Positions 37,101 through 48,848 are shown, counted from the first letter of the stretch. The stretch is 64,000 nt of DNA from Molossus alvarezi (GCA_037176705.1 CM073898.1:27140488-27204487), one strand, 5' to 3'. Notes: a model not told the origin generated them from the sequence alone. A program made the numbers and translations.

Positions 37101-38260
37101 TTTACTTTATATTTTGCACCGAGAAGGTCCACTAACAAACAAAAATATCACATCAAATGATGCATAAATTGCATCTTATTCATCAAATTATTTCATGGCC
37201 CACTTTGGAGTAGGAAAATTATAATTAAAGGCTTAATGCTGGAAAAATGGCTTTGTAGCAATTAGACAATAAGAGTTTTTAATGATAGCTCTTTTGGTAG
37301 TTGTTTTTCACAGCATATATTATTTCCAGTCATCTAGGAAACAAATATGTCCTTAAAGTCCTTGGCTTTTCATGGAAATCATTTTTGCTGATATCTGTAG
37401 ACTCACCAAGAGCTGATTTGAAAGAACAAATGGTCTTTTTAATAAGTCAGTGTTCAGTTACATTTTCCTACATGTAACTTTCATCTTTCTTTTTGGGGCT
37501 AAGGCATTAGTTTATTTTTTTAAGCTTTTGTAGGTCAAAGCTCTTTGTAAACTATATGATGTAGTATGTAAGAAATATTTATGTTCCTCATATGCATATA
37601 ACTTGTTCTAAAAGAGTGAAGTAATTTGCCTGAGTCATTTCACACAGGTTCATGTTATCCATGCTCCTTAATGGTTTCACAGAATGTTGGTCACAACTTT
37701 GTCTATGTTTCCTCATGCTGAGAAATACCACATTGCCTACATCTATGTTAATTCTATACAGGTATTCTTTCCCAGAGCTAGTCATGATCCGGCAGCTCGA
37801 TTTGAGAGATTGTCTTTTCTAAAGTATCATTCAGACAGTACAGGAAAGGTAGAGTAATAAAAATGAGTTGTCAAGATGAAGCACAGGGGCCTGTGTATTC
37901 ATGTTATCTCATTTAATGTGAGTTCTACATTTAACAGCACCTGTCTTGTTAGTAATTTGTCACCAGCAACTTCCTACCAGCTAGAGTTGGATCAACACTG
38001 GCTACATATGTAAATAAATGAATGAAATCTATTAGGTGTGTATCATTCAGAGAAAGCACTGTGCGCATTTTAAAGGACATAGATGCCATGATTCTTAAAT
38101 TCAGCCATCGGTTGGCATACAGACAAGTACAGGGTGGGTGAAGGGCCAGACTTCCTTCCTTTGGCATCAGAAATAAACACTTTTAGAGTTAAGAGGAAGA
38201 AATCTCTGAATAGTTATAGTCTATAAATATATCTTTGTGTGTTTTCAACAATTTGTTCCA
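34140..38260. other. Long stretch without recognisable features
   Basis: About 4 kb of AT-rich, single-copy-looking DNA. It contains A runs (34244-34258, 35753-35768), a short TA run (35281-35300), and a less AT-rich part at 36710-36910. A 112-codon minus-strand frame at 36678-37016 has no domain I recognise and low-complexity Asn/Lys runs, so I do not call it a gene. Confidence 0.4.
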
Positions 38261-38264
38261 ATTT

Positions 38265-39432
38265 TCCAAGCAAAACCCTTAGAATGATCCATGATTCCTT
38301 TTCCTCCCCACCTATTCCTGATTTATAAACAAATTCTATTGGCTCCAACTTCAAAACATATTCAGAATTTTTTTTTATTGTTGACAGTATTACAGATGTC
38401 TCCCATTCTCCCCTCCCCCTCCTTTGTCCTACTCCACCCAACCCCTAGCCCACCCCAGGCCCTCATCACACTACTGTCTGTATCCATGAGCTATGCATAC
38501 ATACATACATGTTATTTGGTTAATCTCTTCCAGTCCACTTCCCCTCCCCCTCCCCTCTGAAATTTGTCAATCTATTCATGCTTCCATGTCTCTGGACTTA
38601 TTTTGATTGTGAGTTTATTTTGTTCATCAGTTTAATTTGTTCATTAGATTCCACTTATAAGTGAGATCATCTGTATATCGGACAAGATATTCTGCTGGCA
38701 CCCTAATCTGAGCAATCATCCTTTCTTTCCAAGATCATTTCAAGAGCCTTCTGGTTTATTCCCCTGCTATGACCCTTGTTCTATTTCAGTCTATTCTCAC
38801 TTAGCAAGTAGAGTGATTCATGTAAAATGTAAGCCAAACCACGTCACTGTAGTGACTTCCCATTTGACTTGGGGTAAATACCCAAGTCCTTCCACGTGGC
38901 CTACAAAGGCCTCCCAGCTCTGACCCTCTGCTCGCTCCCTCACTGCCTCTCTGCTCACCCTTGTTCACACTGATCCAGCCACCGTGATGGTCTTCAAACC
39001 CTCCAGGCATAATCCCACTTTGCAGGCGTTTTCTCTCCCTCAGCCTCCAGCACTCCCAGACAGCTGTCCACGGAGGCACCTGAACAGCTCACCCCTCACC
39101 TTCCTTCTTCATTCATTGCTCAAATCCCACTCTCTCCGGGGCTTATACTGTCCACTTCATTTAGTATTGAGAATGGCCTCCCCCACTCCTCTCATCCTCC
39201 ACAATTCTGATATGCTCTACCCTGTCTGCTCTTTAGTTTTTATAGTACTTATCACTCTCAAAGATAAAATATATTTTGCAATTTTATGTTTATTGCTTAT
39301 TTGTGACTCCTCCACCAGAAAGTTATCTACTCCAGGGCCAGGATCTGTCTCTGTTTTGCTCACTGGGTATCCTAACAACCTAGAATAGTACCTGGCACAT
39401 AGTGCACAGTCAATGAATAGTTGTTGAATAAA
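38265..39432 (+). mobile_element. L2 LINE, late ORF2 and 3' end, split by an L1
   Basis: The L2 order is clear over more than 1 kb: 'GATCCATGATTCCTTTTCCT', 'CTATTGGCTCCAACTTCAAA', then after the L1 insert 'GGCACCCTAATCTGAGCAAT', 'TTCAGTCTATTCTCACTTAG', 'CCTCCCAGCTCTGACCCTCT', 'GTACTTATCACTCTCAAAGA', and the end 'GTACCTGGCACATAGTGCAC' with 'GTTGTTGAATAAA'. The 134-codon frame at 38984-39388 and the minus-strand frames are inside L2 and not genes. Confidence 0.85.
38366..38690 (-). mobile_element. L1 3' end inserted in the L2, minus strand
   Basis: The minus strand reads from an A-rich tail (TTTTTTTTTATTGTTGACAG on plus) through a C-rich plus strand (the reversed G-rich 3' UTR) to the end of ORF2 ('TCTGGACTTATTTTGATTGT', 'ATTCCACTTATAAGTGAGAT'). 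A weak TSD may be AACATATTCAG before and AAGATATTCTG after. Confidence 0.85.
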
Positions 39433-39769
39433 GAAGTGGCACAGATTTATCTGTCCCTGTTCACCTCTACTACAGAAGAAAACCAAACACATAAGAAGCA
39501 AAGGACTATGTATAGGATGAACATGATCAGTATTCTACCATTTTAGGCATAAAAATCACCTTCAAATACACTGGAGCAAGTTCACTAATCAGCACATATT
39601 TGTTGAGAATGTTTTACACATTTATCTAGATTTTGGGTGGACACAGAAGAAGCATTAGATATGGTTCTTACCTCCAAATGACCTCTTGGTTGTAACTGGT
39701 TAATGAACAAATTCTATTTGTATTAATTAATGAGTAGGAAACTGACAACATTTTATATAGCTTTATGAC

Positions 39770-39960
39770 ATTATTCACAAAGTTGAGTGTGCAATAGAAT
39801 CAGCTGGAGGGCATGTTTAAATGTTGATTGCCGAACTCCACTCCTGAGTTTCTGATTCAGAAGGTCAGAATTGGACCAGATAATTTGCATTTCTGACAAG
39901 TCCCCAGTTGATGCCAACATTGCTACACCACACTTTGAGAGGCACTGCTCTATGATAAAT
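39770..39960 (+). mobile_element. MER5A-type hAT DNA transposon remnant
   Basis: 'GTGCAATAGAATCAGCTGGA', 'GAGTTTCTGATTCAGAAGGT', 'TTTGCATTTCTGACAAGTCC' and 'CTACACCACACTTTGAGAGG' follow the MER5A consensus. These are non-autonomous hAT-Charlie elements without coding capacity. A second partial copy may begin at about 39965 (GTTCTCAACCCTGGCTGCAC). Confidence 0.85.
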
Positions 39961-40074
39961 GTTCTCAACCCTGGCTGCACATTAAAAATATCTAAATTTA
40001 TATTAATTTAAAAAATATGTATTGATGACTAGGCACCAAACACATAGATTTTTATTTAGTGTGGGGTGGGACAT

Positions 40075-40920
40075 AGTCAATTTGATAATAATATCTATTT
40101 ACTGAAGAATGACTGTTCTATTAGAACCCAGAGTTAGAGTTTTCATAGTAAATCAAATGAATACAGAAATACTATGCAACATGAGCAGGTTACTTACAGT
40201 GACCAATGCATTAAATCAGTCAACAGATCTTGTTTCCTTAGCATAATTTTTGACTTTAATTTGAATAAACTAGAGTATTATCTTCTTTTCAGTTCCCATC
40301 AGTAGTCTAACATGTAATGGACAAGACTATAAGAAAAATGAAAACATACAAATTCAGATATAATTCTTTTGGGATTCAGTGATCTTTTAAGCACATTTTT
40401 TTCTTTCTTTTTAATGAATAATTCTAACACACAAGGAAAGCTAGCATCTCCCTCTTGGTTTTCTACACCCTCAACCTATTATTTTCAATTTTTTCAGAAT
40501 GTAGTTACTACTTTAAAGGAATATATTTCATTCACTCACCAGGAAGAATGAAGACTGGAAAGCCTATTGTGACCACTTTCTAGATGTTATTCTTTCTGTT
40601 GCAACCCAAAGATGTACATGGTTCAAAACCAATGCAATCCTGTCTAACATGTCTGCAGTCAGTGGCTCACAGTGGAATTGCTCTGTCAATGTGGCTGGTT
40701 CATGCTGTGCTTCCAGCCTAAACAGCATGTTCTGCTAGGACCAGCACTTGCCCAAGAATATGTAGGGCCTGCTGTAACCTTTCAAGGGGAACTTCAAGGA
40801 AATGACCCATCTGGAACATTTCATTTCAAGAAAGAGTTTCTAATAAAGTGGATCCTAAAAGAAAGACAAATACATATCCCTTTTTCTCAAGATGCTCCTT
40901 GGCCCCAAAATGCTTTTTTT
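40075..40920. other. No recognisable feature
   Basis: AT-rich. The frame beginning at 40672 (107 codons) runs into a T run and a MIR and has no visible domain. Confidence 0.35.
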
Positions 40921-40929
40921 TTTTTTTTT

Positions 40930-41090
40930 CACTATTACATCTTTATTTTACACATAAGGAAACTAAGATACAAAGAGACTAAATTACCTGCCTAACATCA
41001 TTCAGCTAAACAGTTGAACAGAGATAGGATCTCAGGTAGTACTATACTCTCGTGTTCACTCTTAACCAATACGCTCTATATTGCTTTTAA
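40930..41090 (-). mobile_element. MIR SINE, minus strand
   Basis: 'TTTACACATAAGGAAACTAA', 'GACTAAATTACCTGCCTAAC' and 'CAGAGATAGGATCTCAGG' stand in inverted MIR order. A T run at 40915-40929 lies at its edge. Confidence 0.75.
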
Positions 41091-41107
41091 CTCAAAAGCA
41101 CTGATGC

Positions 41108-41213
41108 GCCCTGGCCAGTTTGACTCAGCGGTTGGAGCATTGGCCTGCGGACCAGAGTTTTGGGTTCGGCCCCCGCTAGGGGCACGTACCAAAAAAACAA
41201 CAACAATAACAAC
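41108..41213 (+). mobile_element. VES SINE reduced to its tRNA-like head plus A-rich tail
   Basis: Only the first 83 bases of a VES element are present (41108-41190): the GCCCTGGCC start, A box TGACTCAGCGGTTGGAG, B-box region GGGTTCGGCCCCC, up to GGGGCACGTACC. An AAC-type A-rich tail follows at once. The flanks show a TSD, AAAAGCACTGATGC (41094-41107) against AAAACACCGATGC (41215-41227). The body and the TCCTC-GGGT-GAGGA end are absent. Confidence 0.88.
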
Positions 41214-41227
41214 AAAAACACCGATGC

Positions 41228-42270
41228 ACTTACAGAATGTATTATTCAGTTGTATTTGGGTGAGAGAGAGACTGATTAACAGAGAAGTGGGTGGAGACCC
41301 ATAATAATGAGAGAAGAGGGGTCTCTTGAACAATAAGCAGGAGACTTGGGGAAGGGACTCAAGTAGGCAGGCGAGTGCTCAATGCGATTTGTATGCAAAA
41401 ATAGCTTCCATCAGGCATGTGTTCTTGGATAGTCTTCTGGGACACAGAGAGTCAGTTCAAGAAGACTTGAGTTGAGCACTTATTATTCTATGTATCAGAA
41501 ATACCAAAAGTAGAATAAGATGTAAATTGTTCAAGATACACACAATCTAGAACTACCTAGAGAATTCGTTTGCTGTGTGAGAGTCCCCTAGGAGGCCAGC
41601 TAATTGTCTCTGTGCTCTGGAGTCTGTGCCTCAGTCACTCTACTTGGCAGGCACAGGGCATGTGTTTAATTATTGTTAGCATGAGAGAAGGACTCTGTTG
41701 ACATCTGTTCAGGAATAGAGCCTCACCTTTCTCCCCAGTCCGTCCTTGGCATAGAGAAGCACTACATTTCAGATGCCCTACAATTACTTTTGCACCCACA
41801 TTCCAGCTATCACCTCTGTATGCCAAGGAAATTTCAGAATAAAAGCTATGGGTGGCCTCAAAAGTCACTGTCATATCCTTGTTACAGGACAATGAACCCT
41901 ATTAAAATATTATCCATTTGTATTACTAAGTGTGGCCATTCAAATCATTTTTGTTCTAAGAATCTACTCTGGGTTGTCAAAATATCTATGCCATATAATC
42001 ATAAAAGAGTTGGCATATATATTTTTAAGATTTATCCTTAAAGGAACTTTGCTTTTTGAGCTGGTACATTTTTCTCTAAACATCTAAGAAATAGACTATG
42101 TTTTTCATTTGATATTTGCATTCATCCTCTTAGTCTAGCATACCATGTGGAAAGCACTGATTGAATATTAAATTAAATTAAATTCCTCCCATTTACTCTA
42201 TTTCTATTTACACAAAATATCTCTCTTGTGTTTCAGTTCATTTCCTTGGAGATACATGAAATAAATGTAA
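41228..42270. other. No recognisable feature
   Basis: AT-rich; short frames at 41635-42041 show no domain. Confidence 0.35.
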
Positions 42271-42274
42271 TAAC

Positions 42275-42400
42275 TCTTGAACATAAAAATTCTTCAAATA
42301 TTTGATGGCAGCTATTTTGTTCCTACCTCTTAGTGTTCTTTACTCCAGACTAAACATCTCTAATTCCTTTAACTGTTTTCAAATGTTAGAAAATCAACAA
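42275..42400 (-). mobile_element. L3/CR1-type LINE fragment, minus strand
   Basis: The complement of 'TCTTCAAATATTTGATGGCA', 'TACTCCAGACTAAACATCTC' and 'TAATTCCTTTAACTG' matches the L3 part that is on the plus strand at 18.36-18.42 kb. Confidence 0.65.
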
Positions 42401-42424
42401 CATTCACCACCTCAGCACTTGGTC

Positions 42425-42640
42425 TTAGATCAGGGATTTTTAAGATGAATCAGAGATTCTAAGGAATTCATAGCTGGATTTCAAAGATTGCTATAAACCT
42501 TCTGGAATTGTAGATAAAATTATGTATATAGATATATGTATTGAATACCTTTTTCTGGGGAGATATCTATAGCTTCTTGTACATTCCCAGTGGGATATTA
42601 TCTGTGATTTCCCCAAAACTAAATATCACTGATTGAAAAG
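42425..42640. repeat. Possible old hAT-type transposon remnant
   Basis: The order 'GATCAGGGATTTTTAAG', 'TTTTTCTGGGGAGATATCTA', 'GGGATATTATCTGTGATTTC' resembles an old non-autonomous hAT repeat that I know by wording only. No name given. The stretch 42641-43440 shows nothing I can identify. Confidence 0.35.
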
Positions 42641-43443
42641 TTATTCAGTTTGTCACTGTTGACCTAAAATGTGGTTCTTAAACTTGTACATAATGCTGTG
42701 GTACAACCAGAGAGAGCACAAAGGAACTGGTGTTTCTCTTGGTCAAGACACTATTTTTCTATTAATGCAGCTCAACCTTCTAGCTACTTCTAATTTTCAT
42801 CTGATATTTTTAGTTAAGACTACATTTATTTATAAATAAAACCACTAAGTCTATTACCAGCATACATATGGACACACACCACACTCACAACCACCATATC
42901 CATTATCAACCTGGTTTTCACTGTACCTTTATGTATGTTTTAGTGGGGAATCTATATTCTACATCTTTACCTGTCAAACTTCATCTGTTGATTTGACCCA
43001 TCATAGTCATAAACATTTCCTTACATATTATTTCTTACATTAATTATTTTTTTATTTATAATTATTTATAATTTTGATATAATTAACCATATCTTCTCTT
43101 GCATCTTCAATGTTGTTGACAAAGCTGTTGAGCACTCTATATCAGCCAGTAAAAGATCTTCCTTCATGCTGCTATGAATCCATTATATCACTCTCTTTGG
43201 AGTATATTGGTGGAGTATACTGCTGTGTCATACAATGCATATCTCCCCAATGTTTTAGAAGGGATACCATGAAAGATTATGGTAGTGCCCAAATAAAATT
43301 AAGGGTTCACTCTATCAATACCATGCAATTTTCTAATCCTGTCACCACAGAAAATAAGGTTAGTTTGGACAAAACAATACCTACCACAATATAATCAGTA
43401 GCATCTGGTTATTGACTTTTCCTTTTCTGTTTATTTTTTTTTC

Positions 43444-43754
43444 TTTTTTTTTTTATCCTCACCCGAGGACATTTTTCCATTTTTTGTACAGATAGAGTGG
43501 GAGGGAGAGAGAGGAAGAGAGAGAGAGAGAAACATCGACGTGAAAGGGACACATCAAGTGGCTGCCACCCGCACAACCGACCAGGGCCGGGGACAAACTG
43601 CAACCGAGGTACGTCGGTTGTGCGGGTGGCAGCCACTCGATGTGTCCCTTTCACGTCGATGTTTCTCTCTCTCTCTCTTCCTCTCTCTCCCTCCCACTCT
43701 ATCTGTACAAAAAATGGAAAAATGTCCTCGGGTGAGGATAAAAAAAAAAAAAAA
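43444..43754. mobile_element. Fold-back VES SINE: two body arms in inverted orientation
   Basis: The left arm (43454-43581) is a VES body on the minus strand, the right arm (43613-43740) the same body on the plus strand. The arms are 128 bp each, collinear without indels, and I find one mismatch (43556 A against 43638 C, a CpG-type change). T and A runs outside extend the pairing to 43444 and 43750. The spacer (43582-43612) is the next 31 bases of the minus-strand copy. Both arms lack the tRNA head and share variants absent from the other copies here (CTGTACAAAAAATGG instead of CTGAACAAAAAATGG; GGTCGGTTGTGCGGG). I see no TSD. Overlapping frames of up to 115 codons on both strands are not genes. 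Confidence 0.95.
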
Positions 43755-44654
43755 TCATCAATGCATAACGATACATTAATTCATAATAATTACATGCTTA
43801 AAAATGTTATAATAGTTTATAGGTTAAGACTTTTTATCTTTTAAAGTGGATATTCTACAGAAATTGGGTTTTAAAGCAACAAATTTGTTCTATGACATAG
43901 AAACAAGCATTTTAAGAAGAATGAGAAAAATTGACTCACTGTGGTACAATGAGAGCTTGCTGTCTGTCTTTCAATGGGAAGGTGAAGATTCTTTATAACA
44001 AAGCACTGCAAAACATAATCCTTAAATAAATATGTAGATATTGAATGATATTTATACAAAATTAAACACCATGATTTTATGGTATTTTCCCAAAAGTGAA
44101 TATATTTTTTTTGTGAATAGGTGCATAAATAGAATAAAAAATGATGTAGAGAAAAAGAGTACTTATAGATTATTGACCAAATTAAATATTTTATTTTAAT
44201 ATCACAAATGGTAAGAAAAATATTTATAAGCATTTAGGAATGATTATATGTATAAATTACAGATGCCTTATTATTTTTGATAATATATAATATATGACAT
44301 CAATTTACTCTGTGAACAACTGATTATCTACACACATCTAAAAATTTTCTAGAGTTTAAAATAGTAAGTTAAGAGAGTGTAGTTTAAATTTAGGGTGTGA
44401 CGCAAGTGAAATCAGAGAAAATAATTCAATAAATAAGACAAAGCATGAAGCAAAATGGAGCACATAATTGGAAAATGCCTGCTATTCACTTTAAAATCAA
44501 CATATTGCATTGAGAACATTTCTCTCCATTAGAAATATAAAAGCACACAGAAACAAAAATTTAAGGAATAAAACAAAATCATTTAAAAATATATTTTCTA
44601 TCAAAGTTGTTGAGGTTTGTAAAACATGTTTATAATAAAAACACATTTAATTGT

Positions 44655-44904
44655 ATTTTTTTGTTTTTTTTTTATCCTCACTCGACATTTTTTCATTTTT
44701 GTTCAGACAGAGTGGGAAGGAGAGAGAGGAAGAGAGAGAGAAACATCAATGTGAAATGGACACATCGAGTGGCTGCCTCCCGCACAACCCAACCAGGGCC
44801 AGGGACAAACTGTAACCGAGGTACATGCCCTTAGCAGGAACTGAACCCGGGCCTCTCTGGACTGCAGGCCGACGCTCTAACCGCTGAGCCAAACCGGCCA
44901 GGGC
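44655..44904 (-). mobile_element. VES SINE, younger group
   Basis: Minus-strand copy: T-rich start, a damaged end motif (TCCTCACTCGACA, so the usual hairpin is lost), GA-rich body, and head ending 'CCAAACCGGCCAGGGC'. A perfect 17-bp TSD AAAACACATTTAATTGT flanks it (44638-44654 and 44905-44921). The stretch before it (43755-44637) shows only AT-rich DNA and a 120-codon minus-strand frame at 43871-44233 without any domain I recognise. Confidence 0.95.
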
Positions 44905-44921
44905 AAAACACATTTAATTGT

Positions 44922-45834
44922 TGCAGAAAACATTAACTATCTCAAGAATGACCCTGGTCTTGCATGAAATAGAATTGTTATTTTCTGAAATGCAAACCAT
45001 GCTTAGAAATGAATGAGATATCATCTAGGTCCCTAACAATGGAGACAGCTAGAGGTACTTAGATAACGGGAAATAAATATAATAAGTAATTACTACAATA
45101 TTATGCTTCACATGTTTTAGTTTGCGAAATTAATTGTTGGGAAAAGCTAAAGGCACGTTTTTAGATCTAATGATGTATAAAGATCTACTGAACGAAAGGA
45201 ACGTTTGAACCTGAAATGAAGAGTTCTCACAAGTATCAGCTCAGATAATATTCTTCATAACATCCTTTCAAATCACGTCCATCCATACATGACTGTCAGC
45301 TTGCGTGTTCCCAAACACATGTGTCCTGTTGACCTGAAGAATGGCTAAACTATCCGGGTTAACAACCAGTCCCCTTCCTTTTCCTACTCTTTTGCCTACA
45401 GCCGTCAGAGACGATTCTTATTTATCAGCCTTTCTATTAAGGATGCAAGGGAGTGGCTCTCTGTGGCTTTTGAATTCTGACTGTTTTATTTATCCATGGT
45501 AATTCAAATGTAGAGAACAAAGAAATAACATGTCATCCTACCCTGCAAAAGGTGTGACCTTCCACTCATGATTTTACCACTGCTCCTCTGCTTTAGATGT
45601 GAGAAGTGACAAAGGGACTCTGGTGGGAATGCTTGAATAACCTGTGTAGAGCGAAAAGCATGCTTAGGTGGCCCATTATCAGTAGCATGCTCATATAAGT
45701 AATTAGTAGTGTAAATCCTGGGCCTACTAATTACAATAAAGAATAAACTAATGTTATACTCAACAGTATAGGTAAATATCACAGATGTAAAGATGAAAAA
45801 AGATGGTCACACAAATATATAATGTGTGAGGGTT
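44922..45834. other. No recognisable feature
   Basis: AT-rich; a 92-codon minus-strand frame at 45504-45782 shows no domain. Confidence 0.35.
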
Positions 45835-46045
45835 TTTTTCTATATGAAGTCCAAGAACTGGCAAAAGTAATCTATTGTGATCGGGTCTAGGGAATGGTGT
45901 TTACCTTGGATGTGCAGTGTACTTACTAAAAACTTTTGAACTGTCCTGTTTCTTAATCTGACTGGTAGTTACCTGGATGCCCACATGCATGTAGAAGCTA
46001 CTTGACCTGTACTTTAATAAAACAGTTTTTAAAAAGCAATATTAT
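45835..46045 (+). mobile_element. Old L1 3' end
   Basis: 'TATATGAAGTCCAAGAACTG', 'CAAAAGTAATCTATTGTGAT', 'GGAATGGTGTTTACCTTGGA' and 'TACTTTAATAAAACAGTTTT' follow an L1ME-like 3' UTR. Confidence 0.65.
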
Positions 46046-46304
46046 TAAAATGGGTGCAATGGGAAGATCTGCATATAATATTAATATATATATTAAGCTT
46101 CTTTTTTTTTTTTTTTTTAAAGCGACTCTAGCTACTTAGCTGACTGCTACGTAAGACATTTTAAATTTTTATTTCTATTTTCTCTCATATCACAAATATT
46201 GTATCTTATTTTTATTCCACTTTGAATTAAGCCACTCTTTAATATTTTGTAACCCAACTTAATATCTTTTCAGAAATTGGTCTGTCTTAATTTGAATTTA
46301 ACTA

Positions 46305-46365
46305 GAATTCTATATAATTTTGTTAACCAGTGTCACCCCCAATAAATTCTATAAAAAGGAAAAGA
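46305..46365 (+). mobile_element. Short L1 3' tail fragment
   Basis: 'TCTATATAATTTTGTTAACC' and 'AGTGTCACCCCCAATAAAT' repeat the end of the L1 copy at 7780-7832. Only this tail remains. Confidence 0.6.
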
Positions 46366-46386
46366 AAATCCAGCTAGATTAATTTC

Positions 46387-46583
46387 TTTTAATTTATTTT
46401 CATTGATTTTTTTTTTTAGAGAGGTAGGAAGGGAGAGAGAGGAACATGGATGTGAGATACACCAATTGGCTGCCTCCTGCACGCCCCCTACTGGGGATCG
46501 CTTGGCATGCCCACAACCTGGGCATGACCAGAAATTGAACCAGGATCTCTCAGTCCATCATCTACTGAGCCACCCAGGCTGGG
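46387..46583 (-). mobile_element. VES-type SINE, older group
   Basis: Minus-strand copy: 'TTTTCATTGATTTTTTTTTT', GA-rich body, 'CCAATTGGCTGCCTCCTGCA', 'CCCCCTACTGGGGATCG', and a decayed head (GAGCCACCCAGGCTGGG). No clear TSD. Confidence 0.85.
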
Positions 46584-46599
46584 TACATTTTGATTGAAT

Positions 46600-48667
46600 A
46601 TAAGAAACCCCTGAGTCTCTAGAAGCTATTGTCTTTTTATAAGTTTGGAAAAATCATGATTTAGAATGGAGAAACACTGTATCGTAAGTATGTCTTCTAT
46701 AATAGCATTTGGCAAGAAATTAGCAGTAACACATTTTGTTACAATAAGTATAATTTTTAGAATAGTGTAATAAAATTTTAATTTACAGTAAACTTTTAGT
46801 TAGGTACATAATTATTTATACACATGGAATGAAAATAATAAACCAAGACAGCAAGAAGACTCAGATTGCTGCGGAAGAACCCTACAATGTAGAACATCAC
46901 TCTCTCCTATCCAGTCACTTTTAGCTCTCATAGAAAGAAAAAGAAAGACAGAAGGAAGACAGCATCCAACAATATGCTGACATTGTTGCGAGACTATTCA
47001 GATATTTTGTAAAAAAAAAAAAAGTCATACTTGACCCCTTCATTTAGCTTTCCCAGAAAAAGGACTCATTTTTTCTTTTTCATCTAAAATTTATGTTTTC
47101 AAGAAACTATAGTATTTCCTGGAATTAAACAAAAATTTAATCAAGCCATAATTTTCATACACCACATGACGCATGTGTGTGTGTTTGGTGATGCCCATCT
47201 TCCACAAATGACATAGAATTACTATATATGATACAGCAATCATGCTCATATCAAAATGAAACCTCTGCCTGGAAAAGTACATACTACCTTCCTAAAGATA
47301 ATTGCCTGGGAATCACATTCCTTCTCATGTTTAAAATCTTGTGGGAATATACTCAAACTTCAAATTTCTTGTTCAGCTAAATTTGTGCTGTAATAAGGTA
47401 AGTGGGGGATTGTAAAGATACTTTTTTTGTTTCTTATGAAAATATACTAGTGCATTCCTATCATAAAAGTGGAGAGAAGAATTTTGTGTATTTGTGATTC
47501 ATTAAAGAAAGATGTCCAATGTTAGTGCTTAAAAATAAAGATAAGGAGAAATCTTATTTAGTGATGAAACAATACAGATTAATTATTTATAGTAATTACA
47601 AATTAACTACTAACAATTTTTCTTCATCATTTCAAGGTTTCAGAATATATACAGAGTATCCAATGTGAATTAACCTTTAGGTCAGAATAATTATGTAACT
47701 CTCTACATGGTAAATATAATCTTGGGATATGATAATACGAAATTTCCATTTCCCACAATCAGGCTCATAGAAACTAAGATCTTTGTTGGATGCCCAATTA
47801 CTCTACTGTTGGAAGGTCAAGAATGACAAACTATATAAACATCTAAAAATGGAGGTTGGAGAACATGGAAATTATTATGATCACTTTCGAAGTCTGTCCC
47901 ATTTATTCAGAATGTTGAACAATATACTAATAAGCCATGGATTCTGAGACATCTTCTTCCATTACACATGTAGTCAAAAAATATTCTAGCATAAGTAAAG
48001 TATACTTTTCTATAGGGCATTGAAAACATTTTCAAATATGATATTTTTACTTAAGTAGAATTAATAGCAGAAAATAACTAAATACTTTCATTTCATTGAT
48101 TAAATTACCTTGATGCTTAGACTCTTAAATTGTTTTTTTTTTCTGGATCTCTATTTACTGATCTTTTTAACATATTTGTAATCTCAGGATAGATTTTAAA
48201 ATCATATGAGCAATCCACCAGGATTAATAGAGCTATTCCCTGAATTATCAGAATCTTTTGATTAGAAATCTATATATTTGAACAAACGTGGAAAAATAGA
48301 TAATGAATGCTATTGTCACAGCTTTTCCCCCTACTTTTACCACCAATTATTAAAGTTTGCTTTAGCTTGAAGAGGGACATTATAATATAAATGGGGCTGA
48401 GCAAATCTCTGAATCTGAATCAAGTTAAATGACCCCCAGCTCTTTTTTGTTTGCGTGTTGATTTCATAGTCATCATGCCAACACCAGTAAAGAGCACACA
48501 CTCAAATATGGCTCTGTACAACTTTTAACACCAAAGAAGATGGTGAAATAGATTAAAAACCTCTGAAGTCATTTGTCTTCAAATATTAAAAATTAAAACA
48601 AATAAGTCCATCTATGATACTGTTTTTCTTCCTGAATTTAACTGCAGTTTTTGTGAGAGTAGTTTTC
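46600..48667. other. No recognisable feature
   Basis: About 2 kb of AT-rich DNA with an A run at 47010-47022; no gene or repeat I can support. Confidence 0.4.
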
Positions 48668-48679
48668 CCACTCTTCTTT

Positions 48680-48848
48680 TTAATTCTTTAAATTAATTTT
48701 AGAGAGAAAGTGGGGGGCGAGAAAAAGAGAGACACAAACACCATTAGTTGCTTCCCCCACATGTCCAGACCAGGAATCAAACCCACAATCCGCCACCTCT
48801 TGCTGTAGGGATGATGGCCTAACCACCTGAGCCACCCTGGCAAGGGCT
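48680..48848 (-). mobile_element. VES-type SINE, older group
   Basis: Minus-strand, decayed copy: 'AAATTAATTTTAGAGAGAAA', 'CAGACCAGGAATCAAACCCA', 'CACCTGAGCCACCCTGGCAA'. A perfect 12-bp TSD CCACTCTTCTTT lies at 48668-48679 and 48850-48861. Confidence 0.87.

Noticed and set aside
38984..39388. 134-codon plus-strand frame
   Set aside because: Lies wholly in the 3' part of an L2 element. The composition follows the L2 3' UTR, not a protein.
43497..43844. 115-codon frame with Arg/Glu-rich start
   Set aside because: It is the GA-rich part of the fold-back SINE. Similar peptides come from every VES copy.
43871..44233. 120-codon minus-strand frame rich in hydrophobic residues
   Set aside because: No motif or signal I recognise; AT-rich DNA often gives Ile/Phe/Leu-rich frames of this length on one strand.
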